DNA of 11,414 nucleotides from Verrucomicrobiia bacterium (GCA_947460915.1 CANHKJ010000071.1:1-11414), one strand, 5' to 3'; shown: positions 1 to 7,800, counted from the first letter of the stretch. The notes: generated by a model from the letters alone, not told the origin. Program-made: numbers and translations.

Positions 1-458
1 GCTTTGTAAACGTTGTTGGCGGAGTCGCCTTTGACGCCTTCGGGAGATTCGGCTACGATCATCACCATCGAAGGTGGCAGCTCGACAGCCGCGACGTTCG
101 AGTCCGTGAACAGAAGCGTATAGGTGTGACCTTCGATCAAATAATTTTTCACTGGAGCGATGAGATCACCGTGAACGACAACGTCCTCGTAGGTGTCGTT
201 GTTGAGGAAGTGGTAGCCGCTGGAATCCTTGTAGGAATACTCATGCGGGATGCGCTCGAGCAAAACGCTGTCCATCGAGTCGTTCGATGTCATGCGCAAG
301 TTGAAAACTTTCTGTGTGTTGACGCTGCGAACAGACATCTGCACATAGGAGGCCATGCGAGGAGGAGTCTTGAGCTCGTGACTGATCACGATGCAGACTT
401 CGTTGTTGTGACGGAGCGCGTGTCCTTTGCGGAGATTGATGACGGGAGTGCTAGCCAT
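1..458 (-). CDS. efp: Elongation factor P, 3' end outside the window
   Basis: EF-P binds ribosomes stalled on consecutive prolines, between the P and E sites, and speeds peptide bond formation. Reading the minus strand from the ATG at 456-458 gives 152 residues starting MASTPVINLRKGHALRHNNE and running off the left edge; EF-P is usually about 185-190 residues, so most of the third domain is missing. Supporting segments are the N-terminal KOW-like domain (1-65), the middle OB-domain pattern YHFLNNDTYE (about 87-96) and GVKGDSANN near residue 145, matching the GxxGDTA hallmark. The tip loop reads K30-T-P-P-R34-M-A-S. Aligned without gaps to E. coli EF-P, R34 falls on the modified Lys34, so this is an Arg-tip protein with an unusual loop. 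No Shine-Dalgarno sequence precedes the ATG, but a promoter lies about 26 bases upstream. The next gene upstream on this strand is the large exported-protein gene, ending at 715; the spacer and promoter suggest separate transcription. Identity is secure; any modification of the loop is unknown. Confidence 0.93.
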   Translation of the reverse strand, partial: MASTPVINLRKGHALRHNNEVCIVISHELKTPPRMASYVQMSVRSVNTQKVFNLRMTSNDSMDSVLLERIPHEYSYKDSSGYHFLNNDTYEDVVVHGDLIAPVKNYLIEGHTYTLLFTDSNVAAVELPPSMVMIVAESPEGVKGDSANNVYK

Positions 459-483
459 GTGTTTGGTATGAGTTGAGGCGGGG

Positions 484-512
484 GGTATATGCCTGCTGAG
501 CGGAGGTGGCAA
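484..512 (-). promoter_or_regulatory. Sigma-70-like promoter of efp
   Basis: On the minus strand TTGCCA (507-512, five of six matches to the -35 consensus) is followed after 17 bases by TATACC (484-489, four of six matches to the -10 consensus). The expected start of transcription is near 477, giving a leader of about 20 bases before the efp ATG at 458, too short for a strong ribosome binding site, and none is seen. Spacing and position are right; the call is made by eye. Confidence 0.5.
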
Positions 513-677
513 GCTTTTTTCACGCCAATCTCAGCCAGAAGTCGGGAAATACTTTGCGCCGATGCGGCAATTATCCCATAAAATCGGTCGAATCTCGCAA
601 TTGAAGACCACTTTTTCCAAAAGTTCAGCATCCTACTCCAAAGATAAACTACAATTATTCAATGATACAATCTTTTC

Positions 678-719
678 GATAGTATAGGGTGCTCATTATA
701 ATAACGAAATAATACTATC
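678..719. repeat. 8-bp inverted repeat across the stop codon of the large gene
   Basis: GATAGTAT (678-685) and ATACTATC (712-719) are perfect inverted copies 26 bases apart; the right arm overlaps the TAG stop (715-717) of the large exported-protein gene. In the minus-strand transcript this would be a weak AT-rich hairpin with a large loop and no following U-run, so it is not a convincing intrinsic terminator. It may be chance in an AT-rich stretch. No better terminator was seen between 459 and 714. Confidence 0.3.
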
Positions 720-3700
720 TACTTTTCTTCAGAATTACAGACGCACTATAGGAGGATTTCATGAATGAATTACAGTATCCTACGTAGCCTGATAACTCTC
801 TATTATAGCAAACGTTGAACGAACAAACATTGCCATTTGCATCGGTAAACTTGCCGCTAAAAGTTAGTGCCCCAGTGGAGAATTTCCCAGAAAATCGGAT
901 AGTTGGATCTGCGAGTATAAAGTCGTAGTTCTGATTGAAAGTAAACGGTATCGTAAAAGTATTGCCGCCTTGCCGAACAATCATTTGCACATTTCCTGAA
1001 TTGTAGTCAGTAACAAAAAATGGATTGCTACTTAGGTTAGAATATAGATAGCTGGTATCTAATGCTGCGCATTCTTCTGATTGTTTTATTTTAGCAGTCT
1101 CTATTTCAGGCTGCCAATAGGTCGCCAAGCTGTTTGTGTCCAACACATAGACCTGTTTGGTTTTCTTAGTCTGTGCGAAGCACGTCGGAATAGCGGTAGG
1201 AGGCATCTTCGCAGTCCATTTTTCACCATTCACACTAACGCCTTTGAAGGCCCATCCGCTGCGCGTATAAGTAAAAAATGACCAAGCGTGCCCTTCGTTC
1301 GCAAATGGTGAAATTGACCGCTTATTGATAAAGGTCACCGCCCCTTGTTGAGGCTCAAGAGAGGGGATGCTTATGTCGCCGAGTATTTGGGATGCATGTT
1401 TGATTTCTCCATTAATTTTTAACGATAATTTTGCGTAGCATTTTCTGCCATTCTTTTGAATAAATATTTCTGAGAATGGCGATGGCAATGTGACTCTGCT
1501 AGAGTCTTCTCTCAATGCTCCCTTGAAAGAAACTGAGCTGCTCATCATTTTTAGTGTTCCAGTGAAGCCTCCCGAAGAAGATATGCTCAAACGCAATTCC
1601 GTCGCGAACTTCTCAGGAGAATCACTGTGCCTAAATACTGTGTAGTGTTTTGAAGCTCCTTTGTTTATGGCTATAATCCCAGGATTCGGCGCGGCAGAAT
1701 TGGATGAAGTGATGAGGCCATAATACGATGTAACAATCCGATACATAACCCCAGAAGATATTCCTTCGTGACTCATTGTAACGGACGAACCAATGTTATT
1801 AAATGGCACCTTTCCGCTATTTTCCAAATTCCACGTGACTCCAAAATCTATGGTTTTGTATACCCAATAGCTATCGATAAATGAAGGCAGATTGATAATG
1901 TGCCATGCGGTTGTGCTATTCGGAATACGAATTTCTTGTGCTCGTAGCTCTGTCTGCGGATATTCAAGATTTGGAGCGAGCCAGAAGCCAGGTTCACTTT
2001 GATTTGAATCATTCTTAGCTGTGATGCGGTAAGAGTATAATTTACCAACTTCAGCGGTTACATCCAAATAGCTTGTTGAGCCAGTTGGTAAATTCGCCAA
2101 ATGCTCCCAAGTTGAAGGATTCCACGCAGGCACATTGAATTGATAACGTTCAACTACGTAGCTTGTTTCGTCAGTTACATCATTCCATGAAATCAGAGCT
2201 CTTCCGCTTTTGTCAAATAACACAGATAGCTGCGGTGATAAAGGCTGTGTGGAAAGCTTGACTTCATCACTGTATGGAGATGAAGTAAGTTGATTTATGA
2301 ATTTTACGCGATAAAAAACTTGTGAGTCAGGAAAAATTTCTAAGTCTGTGTATTGATTTGTGTTAGCGTCAAGCTGCGCAATTTGTTTCCATGTACCATC
2401 ATTGATTCTTCTCTCTAATATGATGGATTCTTCACCGGTGACATGCGACCAAGTCAAGATCGGATCTTGGTTTGCCTGTTTCACGCACGATGCAACATTA
2501 GGTTTTTCTAAGCTTTGATTAGGAATAATGTCACCATTGAAATCAAGTGCCGTGAAAGATAGGTCATTGCGCGCGTCAATCGATAAGACGATAATAGCAT
2601 TTGCTGAGCTTACGATTTTCCAAGTAGGATTTCTCAGTGTGATTTTACGGCGGAATGAACCGTCATTGAGGGAGTAAACGGACAGGTAATTGCTATAGTT
2701 CATTTGCTTCCAATTCACAAAAACTGCACTCTCCGTCAGGGCTAAGGAATTGCATCGATCCGGATAATACAACTCATGAGGAGCTGGGATCTTGTATGTA
2801 GGCAAATTCGTGTTTTGGTATTGGAATACATTCACGCCGCTGTACGATTTAGCGGCAAGATACTGTTGATCAGGTGAAAATGCCATTGGAGCAGTTCCTT
2901 CACTCTCGTAGTTATTGTAGATGTAACTTATATCCAGGGATTGGTCTATTGCGTTTACAGTTAGATATCGAATAATTGAAGGAGTTACGTGCGCGTCTAA
3001 TGCATATTTTCCAACTCGCGACCACCAAAATGGTTCAAAGTAGTCGCTGGTAATTTTGGGTGGCATGATTTCCGTGCCGTGTAGATCAGTCAGTGAAAAA
3101 ATCGTCCGCTGCGTGCCGAAGTTTTGTCTGCGTGCGCAAACTGCAATACCGTGGGGTGATTCAACCAAGAACTCGATGTATTCTAATGCGTTGTAAATAT
3201 TGGTTTCCACAATGGTGTTTTGTCCGAAAGAAATGCGGTTCACTGCTCCGCTGTCATAACCCACTGTCACGATATGATCGCTCGTTACGTAAATTGACGT
3301 CGGGTGTCCTGACAATCGAAATGAGTCGATGAATTTTTGTTCACTCACTGACCATCGTGCTATTGAGGAATTGCTTTTGCTGATTATATAGAGTATCCCA
3401 TTTATTGCTGAAACAGCGGAAGGATCATTTATATCTAGGCCGTTCAGTGCTTCTGATTGTACGGCTAATGTATCAAACTCAGTCGATGGTGCTACAAACG
3501 ATACAGCTCCGCTTCCAGATTGGTGCAATGCTATGATTTCTTGAGAAGCAGCATCGAAGTGCAATCCAAGAATCGGGCCGGGTAGGTAAACTTTGCCCAC
3601 ACACTTATTTTGATCATTGAATTTGGCGATAGTATCTCCAGAGGCAGCGTAGAAATTTACGCCTGCGAATGCAATGTGACTGATGTTTTGAATGCCCATG

Positions 3701-4425
3701 GAGGCCTTATAGTTGCAGGTTGCGGCATCATGAATGTAACCATAGGAATGAATCAGCTTCGTGTTATCTGGACTTATCCAGAGGCGTGAAAGTTCCGCGG
3801 ATTTATTTTTGTAGCTATCGGTGATTTGATTGTTGCTATAAACTCTTGTCGGATTTGCAGCTGATGATTTATAAAGTATCTTTGAACTGCTGTCTTCGTA
3901 ATAAGTGTCATTGATCACTGGGTGTTGGATTTCAGCACTATGCTCGTTGTAGTTCGTAACTTCTTCCGAAATGAAATTAAATACTGTCGGTAATTCATCG
4001 GTAAATGTCATAGTCCGATTTCTCTCACTACGTAATGGCACTGTGCGGGTGGCTTCATGCCGGAAAAACACCCGATTTTCGGTTCCATTACTCATGGCGC
4101 TATGCACCTCTATGACTTCATAAGGCAATTGCAACCGCTGCCATGTTCCAGATGGCGGCACCATGCGGTAGCATGAACGATTGTAAGCGATGTATAACAA
4201 CCCTGGTTTACCCCATACAGATTTTACTTTGCCGTCATTCAAATTGCCTGGTAGCGAAATTCTGCCGACTAAAGATTTGCTGCTAATGCTGTATCGAATC
4301 AACTCTTCGTCTTGGGGGGCGTAGGTGTAAATCTCGTCTTCGATTCGAATGGATAGTTGAGCTTTAGCCATTATCGCAGATAGGAAACTCAATGTGAATA
4401 ATAAGATTAATCGGTAGCGTTTCAT
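715..4425 (-). CDS. Large exported protein: beta-propeller-like region, fibronectin III domains, C-terminal beta region
   Basis: Function unknown; 1236 residues. It starts with a Sec signal peptide (MKRYR, a hydrophobic stretch at about 6-20, likely cleavage after AKA near residue 22). Residues about 25-640 hold short strand-rich repeats with a WD/YVTN propeller look, for example around 341-400 (ILYIISKSNSSIARWS, HIVTVGYDSGAVNRISF) and 511-540 (MAFSPDQQYLAAKSYSGVNV). Two FnIII-like domains follow at about 650-727 (ILTWSHVTGEESIILERR ... FYRVKFIN) and 735-815 (ALISWNDVTDETSYVVERY ... YSYRITAKN); a third, diverged one may lie at 830-915. Residues 940-970 (GGFTGTLKMMSSSVSFKGAL) and 1176-1230 (FSGKFSTGALTFSGKF, then GYVGY ... 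SYSASVIL) resemble a C-terminal beta module I recall from verrucomicrobial secreted proteins. There is no PEP-CTERM, LPXTG or membrane anchor at the end. The ATG at 4425 is chosen because the signal peptide starts there; no Shine-Dalgarno is seen. Base composition is clearly AT-richer than the flanking genes. A secreted or surface adhesion or binding protein is the likeliest role, but this is inference. Confidence 0.85.
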   Translation of the reverse strand: MKRYRLILLFTLSFLSAIMAKAQLSIRIEDEIYTYAPQDEELIRYSISSKSLVGRISLPGNLNDGKVKSVWGKPGLLYIAYNRSCYRMVPPSGTWQRLQLPYEVIEVHSAMSNGTENRVFFRHEATRTVPLRSERNRTMTFTDELPTVFNFISEEVTNYNEHSAEIQHPVINDTYYEDSSSKILYKSSAANPTRVYSNNQITDSYKNKSAELSRLWISPDNTKLIHSYGYIHDAATCNYKASMGIQNISHIAFAGVNFYAASGDTIAKFNDQNKCVGKVYLPGPILGLHFDAASQEIIALHQSGSGAVSFVAPSTEFDTLAVQSEALNGLDINDPSAVSAINGILYIISKSNSSIARWSVSEQKFIDSFRLSGHPTSIYVTSDHIVTVGYDSGAVNRISFGQNTIVETNIYNALEYIEFLVESPHGIAVCARRQNFGTQRTIFSLTDLHGTEIMPPKITSDYFEPFWWSRVGKYALDAHVTPSIIRYLTVNAIDQSLDISYIYNNYESEGTAPMAFSPDQQYLAAKSYSGVNVFQYQNTNLPTYKIPAPHELYYPDRCNSLALTESAVFVNWKQMNYSNYLSVYSLNDGSFRRKITLRNPTWKIVSSANAIIVLSIDARNDLSFTALDFNGDIIPNQSLEKPNVASCVKQANQDPILTWSHVTGEESIILERRINDGTWKQIAQLDANTNQYTDLEIFPDSQVFYRVKFINQLTSSPYSDEVKLSTQPLSPQLSVLFDKSGRALISWNDVTDETSYVVERYQFNVPAWNPSTWEHLANLPTGSTSYLDVTAEVGKLYSYRITAKNDSNQSEPGFWLAPNLEYPQTELRAQEIRIPNSTTAWHIINLPSFIDSYWVYKTIDFGVTWNLENSGKVPFNNIGSSVTMSHEGISSGVMYRIVTSYYGLITSSNSAAPNPGIIAINKGASKHYTVFRHSDSPEKFATELRLSISSSGGFTGTLKMMSSSVSFKGALREDSSRVTLPSPFSEIFIQKNGRKCYAKLSLKINGEIKHASQILGDISIPSLEPQQGAVTFINKRSISPFANEGHAWSFFTYTRSGWAFKGVSVNGEKWTAKMPPTAIPTCFAQTKKTKQVYVLDTNSLATYWQPEIETAKIKQSEECAALDTSYLYSNLSSNPFFVTDYNSGNVQMIVRQGGNTFTIPFTFNQNYDFILADPTIRFSGKFSTGALTFSGKFTDANGNVCSFNVCYNRELSGYVGYCNSFMKSSYSASVILKKSR

Positions 4426-4807
4426 GTTATCGGGGGTAATACGTAGAATTTGGCGGATCTAACCCAGCGTTATTTAGATGTTTTTATATTCCTGACAAGA
4501 TAATTACTAGCGTTTTATCGCAAGCAGTCAAGCTGTTTTTTGAATTTCTAACAGTTTTAGTGTTGCAGCAGGTAGGGTAATAATGGCGTTAATTAATCCC
4601 GCATTCCGAATGCTAAAGCACATTTGTGATTTGTAAATTCTTTATTTTCAACGGTTTGTGACAATGGAATGCAACTTTCTAGAAGTTGGATGTATTGTCT
4701 GCATCGGAAAGTTAAATTTCATGATTCCTTCCGTTTTCCAGCTATTCCTTTCCGAGTTGGCGCATCTAACTTTAGTTCTCGGGTTGAGTCCTAGCCATTC
4801 TTACCAC
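4426..4807. other. AT-rich non-coding stretch between the large gene and the fusA terminator
   Basis: No open reading frame of note, tRNA, insertion sequence or CRISPR repeat was recognised here. The part next to 4425 carries the candidate promoters for the large gene. The rest (about 4535-4800) is plain AT-rich sequence in which I see no convincing hairpin or repeated motif. Its composition matches the large gene more than fusA, so the low-GC segment may extend from roughly 530 to 4800. Confidence 0.6.
4471..4498 (-). promoter_or_regulatory. Candidate promoter for the large exported-protein gene
   Basis: On the minus strand TTGTCA (4493-4498, five of six to the -35 consensus) is followed after 16 bases by TAAATA (4471-4476, only three of six to the -10 consensus), about 46 bases before the ATG at 4425. 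A competing pair lies just upstream: TTGACT (4526-4531) with TAGTAA (4504-4509), also 16 apart. In AT-rich DNA such pairs arise by chance, so the exact choice is uncertain. Confidence 0.3.
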
Positions 4808-4840
4808 AAAAAAACGCGCTCCCGGTGATGGGAGCGCGTT
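4808..4840 (-). terminator. Rho-independent terminator of fusA
   Basis: Perfect 11-bp stem: AACGCGCTCCC (4813-4823) pairs with GGGAGCGCGTT (4830-4840) around a six-base loop (GGTGAT on the plus strand). On the minus strand the stem is followed directly by seven T residues (plus-strand A run 4808-4814, partly inside the stem). It lies about 40 bases beyond the fusA stop and points the right way. Confidence 0.9.
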
Positions 4841-4853
4841 GGTTGAAGGGGGG

Positions 4854-4869
4854 GCGGACTGAAGTCCGC
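4854..4869. repeat. Short GC-rich palindrome, REP-like candidate
   Basis: GCGGACTGAAGTCCGC reads as two 7-base arms, GCGGACT (4854-4860) and AGTCCGC (4863-4869), with two bases between them, or as a 6-bp stem with a TGAA loop. It sits between the fusA stop codon and the fusA terminator, so the mRNA would carry two hairpins in tandem. There is no T-run behind it, so it is not itself a terminator. I recall similar GCGGACTTCAGTCCGC elements scattered between genes in verrucomicrobial genomes, but only one copy is visible here. Confidence 0.5.
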
Positions 4870-4881
4870 GCTCCGTGATGA

Positions 4882-6972
4882 TTACTTGCGCAGGGCTTCT
4901 TCGCGGGCCTTGGCTTTGGCGATCACATCGTCGGAGACGTTGCGTGGGCAAGCGAAGTAGTGGCTGAATTCCATGGAGAACTGGCCACGACCGGAAGTCA
5001 TGGTGCGCAGGTCACCGATGTAGCCGAACATCGCGCTGAGGGGAGCCTCGGCTTTGATGCGAACGCCTGTGGGGCCGCTCTCTTGGCTCTTGATCATGCC
5101 GCGGCGACGGTTGAGGTCACCAATGACGTCACCAACGTTGGCATCGGGTGTGAAGACGTCGATTTTCATGATCGGCTCAAGGATTTGAGGACCGGCTTTG
5201 AGCATCGATTGACGGTATGCTGCTTTGGCTGCGATTTCGAACGCCAGTGCCGAGGAGTCCACGGCGTGGAAACCACCGTCGATGAGCGTGACTTTGAAGT
5301 CAAGGCAGGGATAACCAGCCAATGGGCCTTTATGGATCGAGGTTTTGAAGCCTTTTTCGACAGCGGGGATGTATTCCTTAGGAACGTTACCACCGACAAC
5401 TTTGGACTCGAACACAAAACCTTCACCTGGCTCAAGAGGCTCGATGGTGTAGGAAATTTTCGCGAACTGACCGGAACCACCCGATTGTTTTTTGTGGGTG
5501 TATTCGTCTTCGATCTGCTTGGTGATGGTTTCGCGGTAGGCGACCTGTGGGGCACCAACGTTGACTTCCACTTTGTGCGTGCGCTTCAGAATGTCGATCT
5601 TGATGTCGAGGTGAAGTTCGCCCATGCCTTTGAGAATCATCTCGTTAGTTTCCTCGTCGGTCTCAACGCGGAAGGATGGGTCTTCTTGCACCATCTTACC
5701 AATAGCGGTAGCGAGCTTCTCGGCGTTGGCCTTGTCTTTGGCGGCAACGGCGATCGAGATAACGGGATCAGGGAATACCATCGGCTCGAGGGTAGCCGGA
5801 TTTTTCTCGTCGCAAAGAGTGTGACCTGTCTGCACGTTTTTCATGCCGACGATGGCAACGATGTCACCAGCTTGAGCGATGTCTACTTCAGTACGGTCGT
5901 TGGCGTGCATTTCCACCATGCGGCTGATGCGCTCGGTTTTACCAGTGAAGGAGTTGAGGATGGTGTCGCCTTTTTTGATCGTGCCGGAATAAATCCGTGT
6001 GAAGGTCAATGCGCCGAACTTGTCGTCCATGATCTTGAATGCAAGACCGCGGAAGGGTGCGCCTGCATCAACGATAGCAAATTTGCCTGTTTCGTTGCCT
6101 TCGAGGTCAACTTCAGGTTGTGGTTGCACTTCGGTGGGGTTTGGCAAGTAATCAACCACAGCGTCGAGAACCAATTGCAGGCCTTTGTTTTTGAACGAAG
6201 AACCGCAATAGGTGGGGAAGAAGGAAAGGTTGATGGTGCCTTTGCGGATGCAATGCTTGATTTCATCCATGGTAGGCTCTTGACCTTCAAGGAAGCGCTC
6301 CATGATGTCGTCGTCTTGCTCCACGGCCGTTTCGATCAATTCTGCACGGAATTGCTCGACTTTCTCGACCATATCGGCAGGAACGTCTTCGATTTTGAAG
6401 TTTTCAGGCTGTCCGGATTCGTCCCAGATGTGGGCTTTGCGGGTGAGTAGATCGACCACACCAACGAAAGCGCTCTCGGTGCCGATGGGCAGAACCATAA
6501 CGAGTGGCTTGGCACCAAGGATGGTTTTGACTTGGTTGACAACGCGGTAGAAGTCAGCACCGATCCGGTCGAGCTTGTTGACGTAAATGATCCGGGAAAC
6601 TTCCGAGTCGTTCGCGTAGCGCCAGTTGGTTTCGGATTGTGGCTCAACACCGCCGGAACCGCAGAATACGCCGATGCCGCCGTCGAGAACTTTCAACGAA
6701 CGATACACCTCGATGGTGAAGTCAACGTGACCAGGGGTGTCGATGATGTTAAACTGATAGCCTTTCCAGAAGCAGGAAGTCGCAGCGGACTGAATGGTAA
6801 TACCACGCTCAGCTTCTTGTTCCATGAAGTCCATGGTGGACTCGCCGTCGTGAACCTCACCGAGTTTGTGAATTTTACCTGTGAGCTTGAGAATACGCTC
6901 GGAAGTCGTAGTTTTTCCGGCGTCCACGTGAGCGAAAATGCCGATGTTGCGATATTTAGTGAGGTCCTTCAT
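4882..6972 (-). CDS. fusA: Elongation factor G
   Basis: EF-G is the cytoplasmic GTPase that drives tRNA-mRNA translocation and, with RRF, ribosome recycling. With the start at MKDLTKYRNIGIF the protein has 696 residues (E. coli EF-G 704). Visible G-domain motifs: P-loop AHVDAGKT (14-21), switch I RGITI (56-60), switch II DTPGH (78-82) and NKLD (132-135). The stretch GSGGVEPQSETNWRYAND (105-122) differs from the usual AVGGVQPQTETVWRQA and fits verrucomicrobial EF-G. Domain IV has KKQSGGSGQF and the tip His in GGFHAVDSS; the C-terminal domain has LEPIM and GDVIGDLNRRRG. A longer frame exists to an ATG at 7023, adding 17 residues (MRPRFGSAS...) that do not belong to the family; I reject it. No Shine-Dalgarno precedes either ATG. 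It is not next to rpsL, rpsG or tuf, so it is either a relocated fusA or one of several EF-G copies. It ends in its own strong terminator and is divergent from the superoxide dismutase gene. Confidence 0.95.
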   Translation of the reverse strand: MKDLTKYRNIGIFAHVDAGKTTTSERILKLTGKIHKLGEVHDGESTMDFMEQEAERGITIQSAATSCFWKGYQFNIIDTPGHVDFTIEVYRSLKVLDGGIGVFCGSGGVEPQSETNWRYANDSEVSRIIYVNKLDRIGADFYRVVNQVKTILGAKPLVMVLPIGTESAFVGVVDLLTRKAHIWDESGQPENFKIEDVPADMVEKVEQFRAELIETAVEQDDDIMERFLEGQEPTMDEIKHCIRKGTINLSFFPTYCGSSFKNKGLQLVLDAVVDYLPNPTEVQPQPEVDLEGNETGKFAIVDAGAPFRGLAFKIMDDKFGALTFTRIYSGTIKKGDTILNSFTGKTERISRMVEMHANDRTEVDIAQAGDIVAIVGMKNVQTGHTLCDEKNPATLEPMVFPDPVISIAVAAKDKANAEKLATAIGKMVQEDPSFRVETDEETNEMILKGMGELHLDIKIDILKRTHKVEVNVGAPQVAYRETITKQIEDEYTHKKQSGGSGQFAKISYTIEPLEPGEGFVFESKVVGGNVPKEYIPAVEKGFKTSIHKGPLAGYPCLDFKVTLIDGGFHAVDSSALAFEIAAKAAYRQSMLKAGPQILEPIMKIDVFTPDANVGDVIGDLNRRRGMIKSQESGPTGVRIKAEAPLSAMFGYIGDLRTMTSGRGQFSMEFSHYFACPRNVSDDVIAKAKAREEALRK

Positions 6973-7151
6973 GAAGATGGGAATGTCAGTGTTTCGGGAT
7001 GCGCTACCAAAGCGCGGGCGCATGTTTCAGCGTATTTTGGGCAAATGATCAACAGAAATAAGACAGTTTTTCGCGATTTTTCTGTTTCTGACTTGCGCGA
7101 ACGGATTTCGAGGCGATTATCATCCCCGCTGGAACACAGCAAAACTTCATT
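6973..7151. promoter_or_regulatory. Divergent spacer with fusA and superoxide dismutase promoters
   Basis: Both genes are read outward from this 179-bp spacer, so both promoters should lie here. For the dismutase, TTGCGC (7093-7098) with GATTAT (7115-7120), 16 bases apart, is a weak plus-strand candidate. For fusA I found no convincing -35/-10 pair. No clear operator palindrome for a redox or metal regulator was seen. Confidence 0.3.
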
Positions 7152-7784
7152 ATGGCACAATCGACATTACCCGCACTAGGATACGACTACAACGCTTTGG
7201 AACCGCACATCGACGCTCGCACGATGGAAATCCACCACAGCAAGCATCATCAAGCATACATCACCAACCTGAACAATGCCGTTGCTGGAAAAGCTGGGCT
7301 GGAGGAAAAATCCGCCGCTGAGCTGATCGCTGATCTTTCGGCTGTGCCGGAGGACATTCGTGGTCCCGTGCGCAACAACGCAGGTGGTCATGTGAACCAC
7401 AGTCATTTCTGGGAAATCATTGCTCCTGGTGGCGCGAAAGCTCCCGAGGGTGATCTGGCCGCCGCGATCGATGCCGCTTTCGGCTCGTTTGATGCATTCA
7501 AAGAGGCATTTGCGAAAGCTGGCGCTACACGTTTCGGCTCGGGCTGGGCGTGGTTGGTCGTCAAAGGTGATGGCACCTTGGCCGTGACCTCGACTCCTAA
7601 CCAAGACAACCCGCTGATGGGCGCGCAGGCTGGTTGCTGCGGCAATACGCCAATCCTTGGGCTGGACGTCTGGGAGCATGCTTATTACCTGAACTACCAA
7701 AACCGTCGCCCTGATTACATCGCGGCATTCTGGTCGGTCGTGAACTGGACCAAAGTGGGCGAAAATTTCGCTGCGGCAAAGTAA
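7152..7784 (+). CDS. sodA: Superoxide dismutase, manganese type
   Basis: Converts superoxide to oxygen and hydrogen peroxide. At 210 residues it has the normal length of the Fe/Mn family. The four metal ligands are visible: H28 (MEIHHSKHH), H83 (GGHVNHSHFW), D172 and H176 (LDVWEHAYY). The glycine pair at 78-79 together with Q151 (NQDNPLMG) is the outer-sphere pattern of Mn enzymes rather than Fe enzymes, where the glutamine comes from the middle of the protein; cambialistic activity cannot be excluded. There is no signal peptide, so it is cytoplasmic. Two adjacent cysteines (C162-C163) lie about ten residues before the metal-binding Asp, which is uncommon. The ATG at 7152 fits the family N-terminus; no Shine-Dalgarno is seen. 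The gene is monocistronic: divergent from fusA and closed by a terminator 17 bases after the stop. The symbol sodA reflects the Mn-type residues. Confidence 0.95.
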   Translation: MAQSTLPALGYDYNALEPHIDARTMEIHHSKHHQAYITNLNNAVAGKAGLEEKSAAELIADLSAVPEDIRGPVRNNAGGHVNHSHFWEIIAPGGAKAPEGDLAAAIDAAFGSFDAFKEAFAKAGATRFGSGWAWLVVKGDGTLAVTSTPNQDNPLMGAQAGCCGNTPILGLDVWEHAYYLNYQNRRPDYIAAFWSVVNWTKVGENFAAAK

Positions 7785-7800
7785 TCATTCCTTACATACG

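Noticed and set aside
126..476. 116-residue plus-strand frame in the efp region
   Set aside because: Antisense shadow of EF-P, which has clear family motifs on the minus strand.
386..631. 81-residue minus-strand frame overlapping the efp start
   Set aside because: It overlaps the well-supported EF-P N-terminus and efp promoter in a different frame and resembles no protein family.
4426..4807. Possible tRNA, small RNA or mobile-element remnant in the AT-rich spacer
   Set aside because: No cloverleaf, terminal inverted repeats or transposase fragment could be made out by eye.
4960..6450. 496-residue open frame on the plus strand opposite fusA
   Set aside because: It is the exact antisense of a conserved EF-G gene, has no recognisable domain, and long antisense frames are expected from the codon bias of such genes.
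6973..7023. 17-residue N-terminal extension of EF-G from the ATG at 7023
   Set aside because: The added residues are unlike any EF-G N-terminus, and the ATG at 6972 gives the standard MKDLTKYRNIGIF start.
6532..7179. 215-residue plus-strand frame across the fusA 5' end and into sodA
   Set aside because: It overlaps fusA in antisense and the sodA start in another frame, with no family-like features.
7176..7700. 174-residue minus-strand frame inside sodA
   Set aside because: Antisense shadow; the plus strand encodes a dismutase with all metal ligands intact.
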